Under the pieces are notes generated by a model. The model did not search any database, had not been told where the DNA came from, and saw only the letters and a list, made by a program, of their open reading frames with translations. Both the position numbers and the translations under genes were made by a program. From JABMQB01 sp963666575 (lineage in GTDB: Bacteria > Bacteroidota > Bacteroidia > Bacteroidales > Prolixibacteraceae): a stretch of 64,000 nucleotides of DNA. This document shows, piece by piece, positions 43,142 to 52,545 of the stretch. Each line of letters begins with the position of its first letter. Positions within the stretch are counted from its first letter, which is position 1. The stretch covers positions 310,001 to 374,000 of the forward strand of contig CAXXYG010000027.1 of the NCBI GenBank assembly GCA_963666575.2, read 5' to 3'.

Positions 43142-44824
43142 TTAAAAAATACTATACGAAATACCGAAAGCAAAATCAGTGGTTGTTTTTGCAAATGTTT
43201 CTTTATATGAACCTACATCAGGATCATCAAAAGTGTGTGTTTTGTCTTCATAAAAAGTGTTCAAAAAACCAGCATCCAGAGTCAGGTTTTCAGAAATTTT
43301 CCACTGAATACCAAAAGCACCAGTTACAGAAGGATTACTGTAACTAAAATCACTTTGATAACTATCGGCAATACCTGCAGCAGACCTTAAACCACCAACA
43401 CTTATAGCAAATGTTTCGCTTAAATTAAATTGTAATCCTAAACCAATTTCATAGTAATTATTATCTATTTCCCTGGTCCGTACTTTTGTGGCATCGACAG
43501 ATTTCCAAATGGCTCCATCTCTTACATTCGTCCCCCAATTAACTCCTTTGTCAAAATATAAATTATATGATAATTGAGTTTCTAACCATTCAACAGGGTT
43601 ATAACCAACACCTACGGTTAAAATTGCCGGTAAATCACTGTCTGATTTGCCTCCGTCGGGAAACAATCCCAAATCATCAACCTTTGTTTTATTTTCGAGA
43701 GCAAGTTTGGTTTCAAACTCATATTTAACACCAATATTAAATTTCTCAGAAGGAGAATAATTAAATCCAATAATTGGGGTAAATCCGGCTCCGGTTTGTT
43801 CTGTGTCAACTTCTTTATCGCCAAGCCCGCTTGCTGTTTGACTTAATGAAGCTGAAGTTCCATTTAAAAGTGCTGATTGCCCCTGATAAGTAGCAGCAGC
43901 CGAATTAAAGCTTTGTTGAGCAGTACCAATGTCAATTCCAGCAATTTGATCAGCACTCATGCCAATAGCTGCCAAACCACCTTCTAATTGTGCCCTGGTT
44001 GCTGCATCAATAAAACCTGCACCTTCAACCTGTGCAATGGTATAACTGCTTGCTCCTCCATCAATTAATCCCTGCATGCTTGCTGCAGTACCACTTAATT
44101 GTGTAGCAGCTGCACCTGCTTGAGCTGCTAAACCACTTAATGCTGTAGATGTTTGCCCTAAAAAAGTTTGTGCATTCTGAAGTTGTCCACCTACATTTAA
44201 CTCAATGTCGTGAATATAACCTGTATAAGTATTTTTTGAAGGCAAATAACGTAAGCCACCATATACTGAAAACATTTCACTCAATTTATAAGAAGCCCCC
44301 AACTGTAAACCCCAAAAAACTGAACTTCCTTCAAAGTTTAAATCAGCTTCGTATCCTGTAACATTATATCCCAAAGCAGAAAGGCCAGCCATACCAGGAA
44401 CTAATTTAGTTAATGGAATTTCGAATGAAGGTAATCCACGGTCGAACGAAGCAGAACCTCCTCCTCCATTAGGGCCAAGGCCAAATGATAAAGCGAGTTT
44501 ATCTTTTTTATATACAGCAAAGACACTAGGGAATACAGGCGCTTTTACTTTTCCTTCATAGACTCCATTATTTAACAAAGGAAATTTACTGTCAACAGTT
44601 TTATCCTGAAAAATAGATTGATTATGTACCGCAAAATGCCAACCATCTTCCATTTTTATCAATCCTGCCGGATTAAAATACACTGCATCGATCTGAGTTG
44701 ATGCGTTTCTTGATAGCATTCGAACATATTGCGCACTTTGATTAGCATTTGTTAAAAGTCCACCTGCATTCACAAATTGGCCAATCAATAAAAAAATAAT
44801 AAATAATGAAGTAAATTTTCTCAT
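43142..44824 (-). CDS. FadL/OmpP1-family outer-membrane transporter with Ala/Gly-rich insertion
   Basis: A 560-residue outer-membrane channel for hydrophobic compounds such as long-chain fatty acids. The chosen start is ATG 44824, which opens MRKFTSLFIIF with a signal peptide; an upstream in-frame start at 44863 lies inside the promoter. The N terminus GGLLTNANQSAQYVRMLSR and FNPAGL match the family's hatch, and the C terminus ends TDFAFGISYSIF. Residues about 213-339 are a low-complexity insertion rich in Ala, Gly, Gln and Ser with helical heptad character, lying where extracellular loops occur. That part may be a surface-exposed coiled coil. Confidence 0.92.
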   Translation of the reverse strand: MRKFTSLFIIFLLIGQFVNAGGLLTNANQSAQYVRMLSRNASTQIDAVYFNPAGLIKMEDGWHFAVHNQSIFQDKTVDSKFPLLNNGVYEGKVKAPVFPSVFAVYKKDKLALSFGLGPNGGGGSASFDRGLPSFEIPLTKLVPGMAGLSALGYNVTGYEADLNFEGSSVFWGLQLGASYKLSEMFSVYGGLRYLPSKNTYTGYIHDIELNVGGQLQNAQTFLGQTSTALSGLAAQAGAAATQLSGTAASMQGLIDGGASSYTIAQVEGAGFIDAATRAQLEGGLAAIGMSADQIAGIDIGTAQQSFNSAAATYQGQSALLNGTSASLSQTASGLGDKEVDTEQTGAGFTPIIGFNYSPSEKFNIGVKYEFETKLALENKTKVDDLGLFPDGGKSDSDLPAILTVGVGYNPVEWLETQLSYNLYFDKGVNWGTNVRDGAIWKSVDATKVRTREIDNNYYEIGLGLQFNLSETFAISVGGLRSAAGIADSYQSDFSYSNPSVTGAFGIQWKISENLTLDAGFLNTFYEDKTHTFDDPDVGSYKETFAKTTTDFAFGISYSIF

Positions 44825-44851
44825 AATGCTAGATTTGGTTCTTAGTATGAA

Positions 44852-44882
44852 CAAAAATATCAATTAATTGTTAACACCAAAA
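44852..44882 (-). promoter_or_regulatory. Promoter of the FadL-type gene
   Basis: On the minus strand TTTTG (44882-44878) and TATTTTTG (44859-44852) match the Bacteroidota promoter, with an 18-nt spacer, one less than usual. The -7 box ends 28 nt before ATG 44824 and supports that start. Confidence 0.5.
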
Positions 44883-44953
44883 TTTTATTGCTGATTTTCA
44901 GCCATTTGAAGACTTTTAAAACAAATTCGTTCTGTGTTCCAAAAAAGAATAAA

Positions 44954-44985
44954 AAAAACCAGGACTAAATACTAGCCTGGTTTTT
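44954..44985 (-). terminator. Terminator of the dihydrolipoyl dehydrogenase gene
   Basis: AAAAACCAGG (44954-44963) pairs with CCTGGTTTTT (44976-44985), and a T-run follows on the minus strand. It lies about 30 nt after the lpd stop codon. Confidence 0.88.
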
Positions 44986-45014
44986 AATCAATAAAGATAT
45001 ATTTTCGTTTAAAC

Positions 45015-46406
<1,392 letters not shown>

Positions 46407-46448
46407 TTTATTCTGAAAATTAAAGGTTATTGACTTAACGTAATTTAT

Positions 46449-46481
46449 AACATTTGTTTAAGTGAAAGGTTTGAACAAATG
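46449..46481. repeat. 9-bp inverted repeat upstream of lpdA
   Basis: ACATTTGTT (46449-46457) and AACAAATGT (46473-46481) are perfect complements separated by 15 nt. The pair lies 43-75 nt upstream of the lpdA start and could be an operator or a weak hairpin. Confidence 0.45.
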
Positions 46482-46633
46482 TAGATCAAAATATATTAGC
46501 CTGTATCCTTTACAGTCTGGTTATTTAAACAAAAACACAACCATTCAACTTCAATAAACACTGGCTATCTGAATTTTACACAATTATTCTTTGATATCAA
46601 TATCACCACAAAACAACCAACTACCTAAAATCA

Positions 46634-47761
46634 TTATAAATTGCCATTGTCTTCTTTTAATCGGTAAATATCCAACAACTCCCTGGCTGCCACAAATGAA
46701 CTTAATTCTTCGTTTAATACTTTATTTTCAAAATCAGATATTAAACTTTTGATAGTTGAATTATTATAAAATTCAGATTGAAGCTGTTCGTTTATCGCCT
46801 CATACATCCAATAAGCTGCCTGTTCTTTCCGCCTTATACCAAAATAACCATTTTTTTTGGTTGTTTTCCGAAACTGGTTAATTACTTCCCACACATCAGA
46901 AATACCTTTTCCTGTGGTAGCTGAACAAGTTAAAACTTTTGGGGCCCAGTCGGAATCTTTAACAGGGAATAAATGTAGGGCATTTTGATATTGCATTTTG
47001 GCAATACCCGCTTTATCTTCATTATTACCATCGGCTTTATTAATGGCAATAGCATCGGCCATTTCCATAATTCCACGCTTAATCCCCTGCAATTCATCAC
47101 CGGCACCAGCCAGCATTAACAATAAGAAAAAATCGGTCATGGAATGCACAGCGGTTTCGCTTTGCCCAACACCCACCGTCTCAATAAAAATAGTATCAAA
47201 ACCGGCTGCTTCGCATAAAATAATCGTCTCCCGCGTTTTCCGGGCTACACCTCCTAACGATCCTGCTGAAGGGCTGGGCCTGATATATGCATTTTTATGG
47301 CCTGCCAATTCTTCCATCCGGGTTTTATCACCCAAAATACTTCCTTTGGTACGTTCGCTACTTGGATCGATTGCAAGGACTGCTAATTTTTTGCCACCAT
47401 CGGTTATTTTTTTCCCAAGAGTTTCAATAAATGTACTTTTGCCTACACCTGGAACTCCTGTAATTCCTATGCGAATTGAATTTCCACTATAAGGCAAACA
47501 TTTCAAAATAATTTTCTGGGCAATTTTTTGGTGTTTAGGTTTTGAACTTTCAACCAAAGTAACCGCTTTGCTTAATAAAGTTATGTTCCCTTCTAAAATA
47601 CCAGCAACATATTCGTCAGGAAGTAATAATTTTCTGTTCTTTTTTAAAAAACCTTTTACAGAATCCTGGCTTACGACAGGTGGCTGAGGTATCCCTTTAT
47701 TAACAGATAAACCCTTATACTTATTATTATTTTCGATATGATCAGAATGTTTTTCAGTCAT
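46634..47761 (-). CDS. meaB: MeaB/ArgK-family GTPase (methylmalonyl-CoA mutase chaperone)
   Basis: A G3E-type GTPase that protects and reloads adenosylcobalamin-dependent methylmalonyl-CoA mutase. The preferred start, ATG 47761, gives 375 residues; a start 18 nt upstream is also possible. Walker A is GITGVPGVGKSTF (Lys about 108), with LAVLAIDPSSERTKGSILGDKTRM (the switch region, quoted in part), FIETVGVGQSE and the base-specificity motif INKADG. The C-terminal dimerisation arm is present. The mutase genes are not in the window. It is a single gene ending in open intergenic sequence. Confidence 0.93.
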   Translation of the reverse strand: MTEKHSDHIENNNKYKGLSVNKGIPQPPVVSQDSVKGFLKKNRKLLLPDEYVAGILEGNITLLSKAVTLVESSKPKHQKIAQKIILKCLPYSGNSIRIGITGVPGVGKSTFIETLGKKITDGGKKLAVLAIDPSSERTKGSILGDKTRMEELAGHKNAYIRPSPSAGSLGGVARKTRETIILCEAAGFDTIFIETVGVGQSETAVHSMTDFFLLLMLAGAGDELQGIKRGIMEMADAIAINKADGNNEDKAGIAKMQYQNALHLFPVKDSDWAPKVLTCSATTGKGISDVWEVINQFRKTTKKNGYFGIRRKEQAAYWMYEAINEQLQSEFYNNSTIKSLISDFENKVLNEELSSFVAARELLDIYRLKEDNGNL

Positions 47762-47808
47762 GCATAAAAATTTATGCAAAAATACGATTAAATGCTACAA
47801 AAGAAAAA

Positions 47809-47830
47809 GCCAGAAGGAAAACCCTCTGGC
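47809..47830 (-). terminator. Terminator after the two-domain DUF1573 gene
   Basis: GCCAGA (47809-47814) pairs with TCTGGC (47825-47830), with further pairing inside. On the minus strand the stem is followed by TTTTTCTTTTG. It lies between the DUF1573 stop codon and the meaB start. Confidence 0.85.
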
Positions 47831-47856
47831 CTTTATATAAAATCTAATTTTTACTT

Positions 47857-48948
47857 TTATTCCTTAACATTAATGGTACTTGATATTCGTAAACTTGAAG
47901 TAGGCGTTTTTGGATCATTTGTAATAATCGTAATTGATTTACTTTGTTTTCCTTTCCTTCCACGTGAATTAAACTCAACATTAATTGGAGCTGTTTCGCC
48001 AGCAGCGATAACTTTTTTAGCAGGCGCAGCAGCTGTACATCCACATGATGAACGTACATTCCTAATTACGAGGTCATCTTTCCCATCATTTCTTAACGTA
48101 AAAGAATATTTGACAACATCGCCTTGATTTATTTCACCAAAATCGTGAGTAGTTGTCTCAAAAACGGCGACTGGCGCATTAGCCAATTGTTCGGCAGTTA
48201 AAGCCGAAAAATCTTCTTCAATGGTAGCATTTACACCAATTGAATTTTTGTAGTCGTTGCTACCTCCTATAGTTAGATATATTCTATCATTTACAAAACC
48301 ATAAGCATTTTTTGCTTTTGCATCATATGTCACCTTTACAATCGATTTCCCTTTAGCAGGAACAGTTGCAGGTTCAATAGTGGCTTTAATATAACCAGGC
48401 GATTTTTTGATGGCTACAGATACAGGCTCATCCGTATCATTTACTAATTCCAAAGTTTCGGTTTTCACCTCGGTTTGTTTAATTTTTGCAAAAGAAATCT
48501 GGTTGCGCTTAACCCTTAATTGCCCCAATTGGCGTGGATATAATTCAGCAATGGTTTTTTCTTTTTGTTCAACTCTCCCAGTAATATGAAGCACAACAGT
48601 TGCATTTTCAGCATTTGACTGGACAGTAATAGTTTTATTAAAACCACCAGGCCTGTTTTTAGGGTTATAACTCACACTTATTTTCCCCTTTTGTCCAGGA
48701 GCAACAGGTTCTCGGGTCCATGAGGGGGTAGTACAACCACACGATGCGCGAACACTATTTATCACCAAAGGAACTTCTCCTTCGTTGGTAAAAATAAAAT
48801 CAGATGATTGAACGCCTGCACTCTCCTTAAATGTTCCAAAATCGTGATTCAATTTTTCAAATGCCAACTTTGATTTCCCTTGGGAAAATGAAAACATTGT
48901 GCTTAAAACAAACGCTATTACAAATGAAAATCTTAAAACGTATTTCAT
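47857..48948 (-). CDS. Exported protein with two DUF1573 domains
   Basis: A 363-residue protein with a signal peptide (about 1-22). It has two Ig-like DUF1573 domains: about 27-130 (KLAFEKLNHDFGTFKES, VRASCGCTTPSW, NPKNRPGGFNKTITVQSN) and about 262-360 (VFETTTHDFGEINQGD, VRSSCGCTAAAP, NSRGRKGKQSKSITI). Each has the family's SCGCT motif, whose two Cys are close together. The middle (about 140-250) is a third strand-rich domain. The family is abundant in Bacteroidota and is of unknown function, thought to be periplasmic or surface-exposed. A shorter paralogue lies upstream on the same strand. Confidence 0.9.
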   Translation of the reverse strand: MKYVLRFSFVIAFVLSTMFSFSQGKSKLAFEKLNHDFGTFKESAGVQSSDFIFTNEGEVPLVINSVRASCGCTTPSWTREPVAPGQKGKISVSYNPKNRPGGFNKTITVQSNAENATVVLHITGRVEQKEKTIAELYPRQLGQLRVKRNQISFAKIKQTEVKTETLELVNDTDEPVSVAIKKSPGYIKATIEPATVPAKGKSIVKVTYDAKAKNAYGFVNDRIYLTIGGSNDYKNSIGVNATIEEDFSALTAEQLANAPVAVFETTTHDFGEINQGDVVKYSFTLRNDGKDDLVIRNVRSSCGCTAAAPAKKVIAAGETAPINVEFNSRGRKGKQSKSITIITNDPKTPTSSLRISSTINVKE

Positions 48949-49046
48949 AATTATTACTTTTTATTTAAATTCTTTAAACACTTATACTATTACTTAAATA
49001 CAAAACGCACTTAAAAATGTTCGTCAGTATGGTATGGTGCCTAATA

Positions 49047-49463
49047 TTATTTTTGCTCGGGTGCTACTTTTTCAGGCATTTTAGTTCTTCCGGTAATGTG
49101 CAGAACCACTGAAGGGTTTTCAGCATTTGACTGAACAGTAATGGTTTTATTAAAACCACCCGGCCTATTGCGTGGATTATAACTTACACTTATACTTCCT
49201 TTTTCGCCTGGAGCAACAGGTTCACGTGTCCATTTAGGGGTTGTACATCCACATGAAGCTCTAACTCCGTTTAACACCAACGGGACTGTTCCTTCGTTAG
49301 TAAAATGGAATTCAGTTGCCTGAGGGCCTCCATTCTCTAAAATTTCCCCAAAATCATGATTTAACTCTTCAAAAGCAATTTTAGCTTTTTCTTCTTGCGA
49401 AAAAACTAATACTGAACTTAAAATGAAAATAGTAATGAACGAAAACTTAACCAGATATTTCAT
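49047..49463 (-). CDS. Exported single-domain DUF1573 protein
   Basis: A 138-residue protein with a signal peptide (about 1-22) and one DUF1573 domain (about 27-130: KIAFEELNHDFGEILENG, VRASCGCTTPKW, NPRNRPGGFNKTITVQSN). It is nearly identical in sequence to the first domain of the downstream 363-residue protein, so the two arose by duplication. The short Lys/Pro/Glu-rich C terminus after the domain ends KVAPEQK. Function unknown. The gap of 98 nt to the next gene allows co-transcription. Confidence 0.88.
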   Translation of the reverse strand: MKYLVKFSFITIFILSSVLVFSQEEKAKIAFEELNHDFGEILENGGPQATEFHFTNEGTVPLVLNGVRASCGCTTPKWTREPVAPGEKGSISVSYNPRNRPGGFNKTITVQSNAENPSVVLHITGRTKMPEKVAPEQK

Positions 49464-49618
49464 AATTTTGAATTTTTAGCTTTAAATAATTAATTATACA
49501 AATTTAAATATGTCATCCAAATATTTTGTTAATCGGACAGGCTATTTTGTTAATAATTTGTTAATGAACGTGTAAAAGTAAAAAAAATCTTAGTTTAGCT
49601 TACAAATCAGCAACTTCA

Positions 49619-50902
49619 ATGATTCAGAATACTTTAAAATACATCATTATCTTGGGAGTTATTTCTGTAGCAGGAATTTTTATTGCCCAATTTTTCTTTT
49701 TAAAGAATTCGTATGATTTTACCGAAAATCAATTTCAGGAGAATACAACAACTGCACTTAAAGATGTAGCCCATAAAATTATTGATTACAATAATAAAGT
49801 TCATGGATTGTCGACAAAACTTAATACGCCTAATCCGGTCGACCAAATAAAAAACAACTATTATATTGTTAATGTAAATGACAATATCGATGGCGAGATA
49901 TTAAAATTCCACCTTACCGAAGAACTTAAAAAAAAAGGCATAAACACTGATTTTGAATTTGGCATTTACGATTGTGACAATGATAAAATGGTTTATGGAG
50001 CATATGTTTGTGCAAATGCAGATTCCTGTGAACATACAAAAACATTAAACTTACCCAAAAGCAGTAAATACACTTATTATTTTGGTGTCAATTTTCCTGA
50101 CCGTTCGCCATATTTTTATTCGCACTTAAAAGGTTGGTACCTGTTTACTCTTTTATTACTTGTAGTAATTTTATTTTTTGGTTATACCTTATCTGTTATT
50201 ATCAAACAAAGGCAACTATCCGAAATCCAGAAAAACTTTATCAACAATTTAACACATGAGTTAAAAACTCCTATTTCATCCATTTCTCTTTCAGCTAAAG
50301 TAATTAACGAAAAAAACATTGTTAATACACCTAAGCGCCTTTTTGAATATGCGCGAATTATTAAAGAACAAAACGATAGGCTTTCAAAAAACGTGGAAAA
50401 GGTTTTACATCTGGCTTCATTAGAAAAAAATAAAATAGTCCTAAAAACAGAGGAGTTTATACTGGCAAATCAGCTTCAGGAAATATTGAACGAATTTAAT
50501 AATAGCATTCAGATAAGATCAACGGTCAACATTATAAAACTTGAGGATTCAATCAAAATCAAAGCCGATAAATTTCATTTTTCGCACGTGGTTTTAAACA
50601 TCCTTGAAAATGCTGCCAAGTATTGCACGACAGATCCAGTTATTGAAATTTCAGTAAAATCGAAAAAAAAATTGATCGCAATTTCCATTTCAGATAACGG
50701 GATAGGTATCCCAAAAGAAGTCAGAAAAAAAATATTTCAGAAATTCTACCGGGTACCCACGGGCAATGTCCACGATGTCAAAGGATTTGGTTTAGGCCTT
50801 GACTATGTGAAAAAAATAGTAAAAGCACATGGCTGGCAAATATCAGTTGACTCAAACCTTCCAAACGGAAGTATTTTTACATTATTAATTCCTTCTTTAT
50901 GA
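49619..50902 (+). CDS. Sensor histidine kinase
   Basis: A 427-residue membrane kinase. Helices at about 7-28 and 173-195 frame a periplasmic sensor domain (about 30-170) that contains four Cys (for example YDCDNDK and VCANADSCEH). The HisKA box FINNLTHELKTP holds the phosphorylated His213. The ATPase domain has the N box (ILENAAKYC, about 328-336), G1 (SDNGIGIP, about 358-365) and G2 (GFGLGLDYVKK). It overlaps the response regulator gene by 4 bp, giving a tightly coupled pair. The signal is unknown. Confidence 0.94.
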   Translation: MIQNTLKYIIILGVISVAGIFIAQFFFLKNSYDFTENQFQENTTTALKDVAHKIIDYNNKVHGLSTKLNTPNPVDQIKNNYYIVNVNDNIDGEILKFHLTEELKKKGINTDFEFGIYDCDNDKMVYGAYVCANADSCEHTKTLNLPKSSKYTYYFGVNFPDRSPYFYSHLKGWYLFTLLLLVVILFFGYTLSVIIKQRQLSEIQKNFINNLTHELKTPISSISLSAKVINEKNIVNTPKRLFEYARIIKEQNDRLSKNVEKVLHLASLEKNKIVLKTEEFILANQLQEILNEFNNSIQIRSTVNIIKLEDSIKIKADKFHFSHVVLNILENAAKYCTTDPVIEISVKSKKKLIAISISDNGIGIPKEVRKKIFQKFYRVPTGNVHDVKGFGLGLDYVKKIVKAHGWQISVDSNLPNGSIFTLLIPSL

Positions 50903-51612
50903 ACCCTACCGGAATAAAACTTTTATTGGTTGAAGACGACGAAGCATTAAGATTTATTATCAAAGATAATCTTGAACAAAAAAACTATACTGTCGATGTT
51001 GCTGAAGATGGTATGCAAGCATTAAATTCTTTTAATAAAGAAAAATACACACTGATTATTTTAGATATTATGCTTCCAAAAAAAGATGGTTTTGAGGTGG
51101 CCAAAGAAATCAGGAAAAAGGATGAAGATATTCCTATCATATTTTTAACGGCCCGGTCGATGACTGAAGATAAAATAACAGGATTAACTCTTGGTGGCGA
51201 CGACTATATTACAAAACCTTTCAGTATGGAGGAATTATTCCTGAAAATCAAAATTTTTATCAAACGCAGTAATGTCGACAAACAAAATTTGATTAACGAA
51301 CCTTTAGAAAATATAGAGATTGGGAGCTACAATTTTTTCCCCGATGAATTGTTGCTAAAACAAAACGAAAAAAGTCGTAAATTAACTTTAAAAGAAGCCG
51401 AATTAATTCGTTTATTTGCTTTTAATAAAAACAAAGTACTTAACCGCGATCGGATTCTCACCGAAATATGGGGATCAAACGATTATTTCCTGGGGCGCAG
51501 CCTCGATGTTTTTATTTCACGGCTTCGGAAGTATTTTAGTGAGGATCCAAATATTAAAATACTTAATATTCATGGTATTGGATTCCGATTTTCGGTAAAT
51601 AGTACTCATTAA
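50899..51612 (+). CDS. OmpR/PhoB-family response regulator
   Basis: A 237-residue transcription factor paired with the kinase just upstream (ATGA overlap). The receiver domain (about 5-120) has Asp13, Asp14, the phosphoacceptor Asp56 in LIILDIMLP, Thr84 and Lys106 in YITKPFSMEEL. The C-terminal winged helix (about 140-235) has KLTLKEAELIRLFAFNKNKV, RSLDVFISRLRKYF and the closing GIGFRFSV. The target genes are unknown. A small TauE-type membrane protein begins 10 nt downstream. Confidence 0.95.
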   Translation: MNPTGIKLLLVEDDEALRFIIKDNLEQKNYTVDVAEDGMQALNSFNKEKYTLIILDIMLPKKDGFEVAKEIRKKDEDIPIIFLTARSMTEDKITGLTLGGDDYITKPFSMEELFLKIKIFIKRSNVDKQNLINEPLENIEIGSYNFFPDELLLKQNEKSRKLTLKEAELIRLFAFNKNKVLNRDRILTEIWGSNDYFLGRSLDVFISRLRKYFSEDPNIKILNIHGIGFRFSVNSTH

Positions 51613-51622
51613 TACTATAATT

Positions 51623-51991
51623 ATGACAATTTCTCAGTTAGTTATATTAATAATCATCGGGTTACTGTCGGGCATGCTGGCAGGAGTTTTGGGCGTAGGC
51701 GGAGCAATAATTGTAATTCCCGCATTGGTATTTGTGCTGGGTCTTTCGCAACACGAAGCCCAAGGTACGAGCCTTGCCTTTATGATCCCTCCCATAGGAC
51801 TACTGGCGGCATGGAATTACTGGAAAGAAGGTTATGTAAATTGGAAATTTGCCCTGATACTTTCCCTGACATTTTTTGTTGGAGCTTATTTTGGATCAAA
51901 ACTATCACTCAACTTCTCGGAGAAAACATTACAACGAATATTTGGAGTATTACTTTTGATTGCAGCCACCAAAATGATCTTCTCAAAATAA
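51623..51991 (+). CDS. Half-size TauE/SafE-family (TSUP) membrane protein
   Basis: A 122-residue protein with four membrane helices. The N terminus shows the TSUP motif (GMLAGVLGVGGAIIVIPALV), then QGTSLAFMIPPIGLLAAW and a conserved GAYFGSKLSL near helix 3. Full-length members (about 250 residues) carry two such units. Here only one is present and the gene ends cleanly, so it probably works as a dimer. The family exports sulphite, sulphonates or sulpholactate, but the substrate here is unknown. It follows a two-component system by 10 nt, so it may be in the same transcript. Confidence 0.85.
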   Translation: MTISQLVILIIIGLLSGMLAGVLGVGGAIIVIPALVFVLGLSQHEAQGTSLAFMIPPIGLLAAWNYWKEGYVNWKFALILSLTFFVGAYFGSKLSLNFSEKTLQRIFGVLLLIAATKMIFSK

Positions 51992-52050
51992 GATATTTTC
52001 AGCTTAATAAACAGTATTTTTGCATTAACAGTAAAAAAGAGGTATTAGTT

Positions 52051-52081
52051 TTTGGAAGAATAAAAAAAACCACTATTTTTG
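52051..52081 (+). promoter_or_regulatory. Promoter of rpmH
   Basis: TTTG (52051-52054), a 19-nt spacer and TATTTTTG (52074-52081) are a perfect match to the Bacteroidota promoter. A further TATTTTTG at 52015-52022 has no matching -33 box. Confidence 0.8.
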
Positions 52082-52128
52082 CAATCCGAAAATTTGACGG
52101 GTAAAACAATAGATAAAAATAAAATAGG

Positions 52129-52287
52129 ATGAAAAGAACATTTCAACCATCGAACAGGAAGAGAAAAAATAAGCACGGATTCCGCGAGAGAATGTCGACT
52201 GTTAATGGACAAAAAGTCATTAAAGCACGTCGTGCCAAAGGAAGAAAAAAGCTTACCGTTTCTGACGAACCAAAACATAAAAGATAA
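52129..52287 (+). CDS. rpmH: Ribosomal protein bL34
   Basis: A 52-residue basic protein of the large ribosomal subunit. The sequence opens MKRTFQPSNRKRKNKHGFRE and includes ARRAKGRKKLTVS, the family signature, with a short charged tail (DEPKHKR). The start is ATG 52129; a perfect promoter and a leader of about 40 nt precede it and a hairpin terminator follows. No neighbouring rnpA or yidC gene is seen, so the usual rpmH-rnpA arrangement is absent here. The short length makes it easy to miss. Confidence 0.97.
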   Translation: MKRTFQPSNRKRKNKHGFRERMSTVNGQKVIKARRAKGRKKLTVSDEPKHKR

Positions 52288-52317
52288 TCATATACCCAAA
52301 AGTGGTATTCTATCGGG

Positions 52318-52348
52318 AAGGTAAAGAATAAAGTTCTTTACCTTTTCG
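52318..52348 (+). terminator. Terminator of rpmH
   Basis: AAGGTAAAGAA (52318-52328) pairs with TTCTTTACCTT (52334-52344) across a 5-nt loop. The T-rich run is short (TTTTCGTG). Confidence 0.75.
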
Positions 52349-52545
52349 TGTTTATAAAAGTATCTTCTTAAAGGTTATCCAATACTGGCTAAGTGTGAGC
52401 GTAATTTTTAGTCTTCAAAACACTACTTGGTTTTAACCCCAGGATATTCTCAGAATTGCTATCTACTCGATTATATTCTTCAATTATTACATTTTCATAC
52501 TTTTTTTCAATTATTTTTGTTTATTAGAATATGTGAATATAAAAT

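Noticed and set aside
46998..47492. 164-codon frame antisense to meaB
   Set aside because: It is in the opposite frame of a well-supported GTPase and is a by-product of its codon use.
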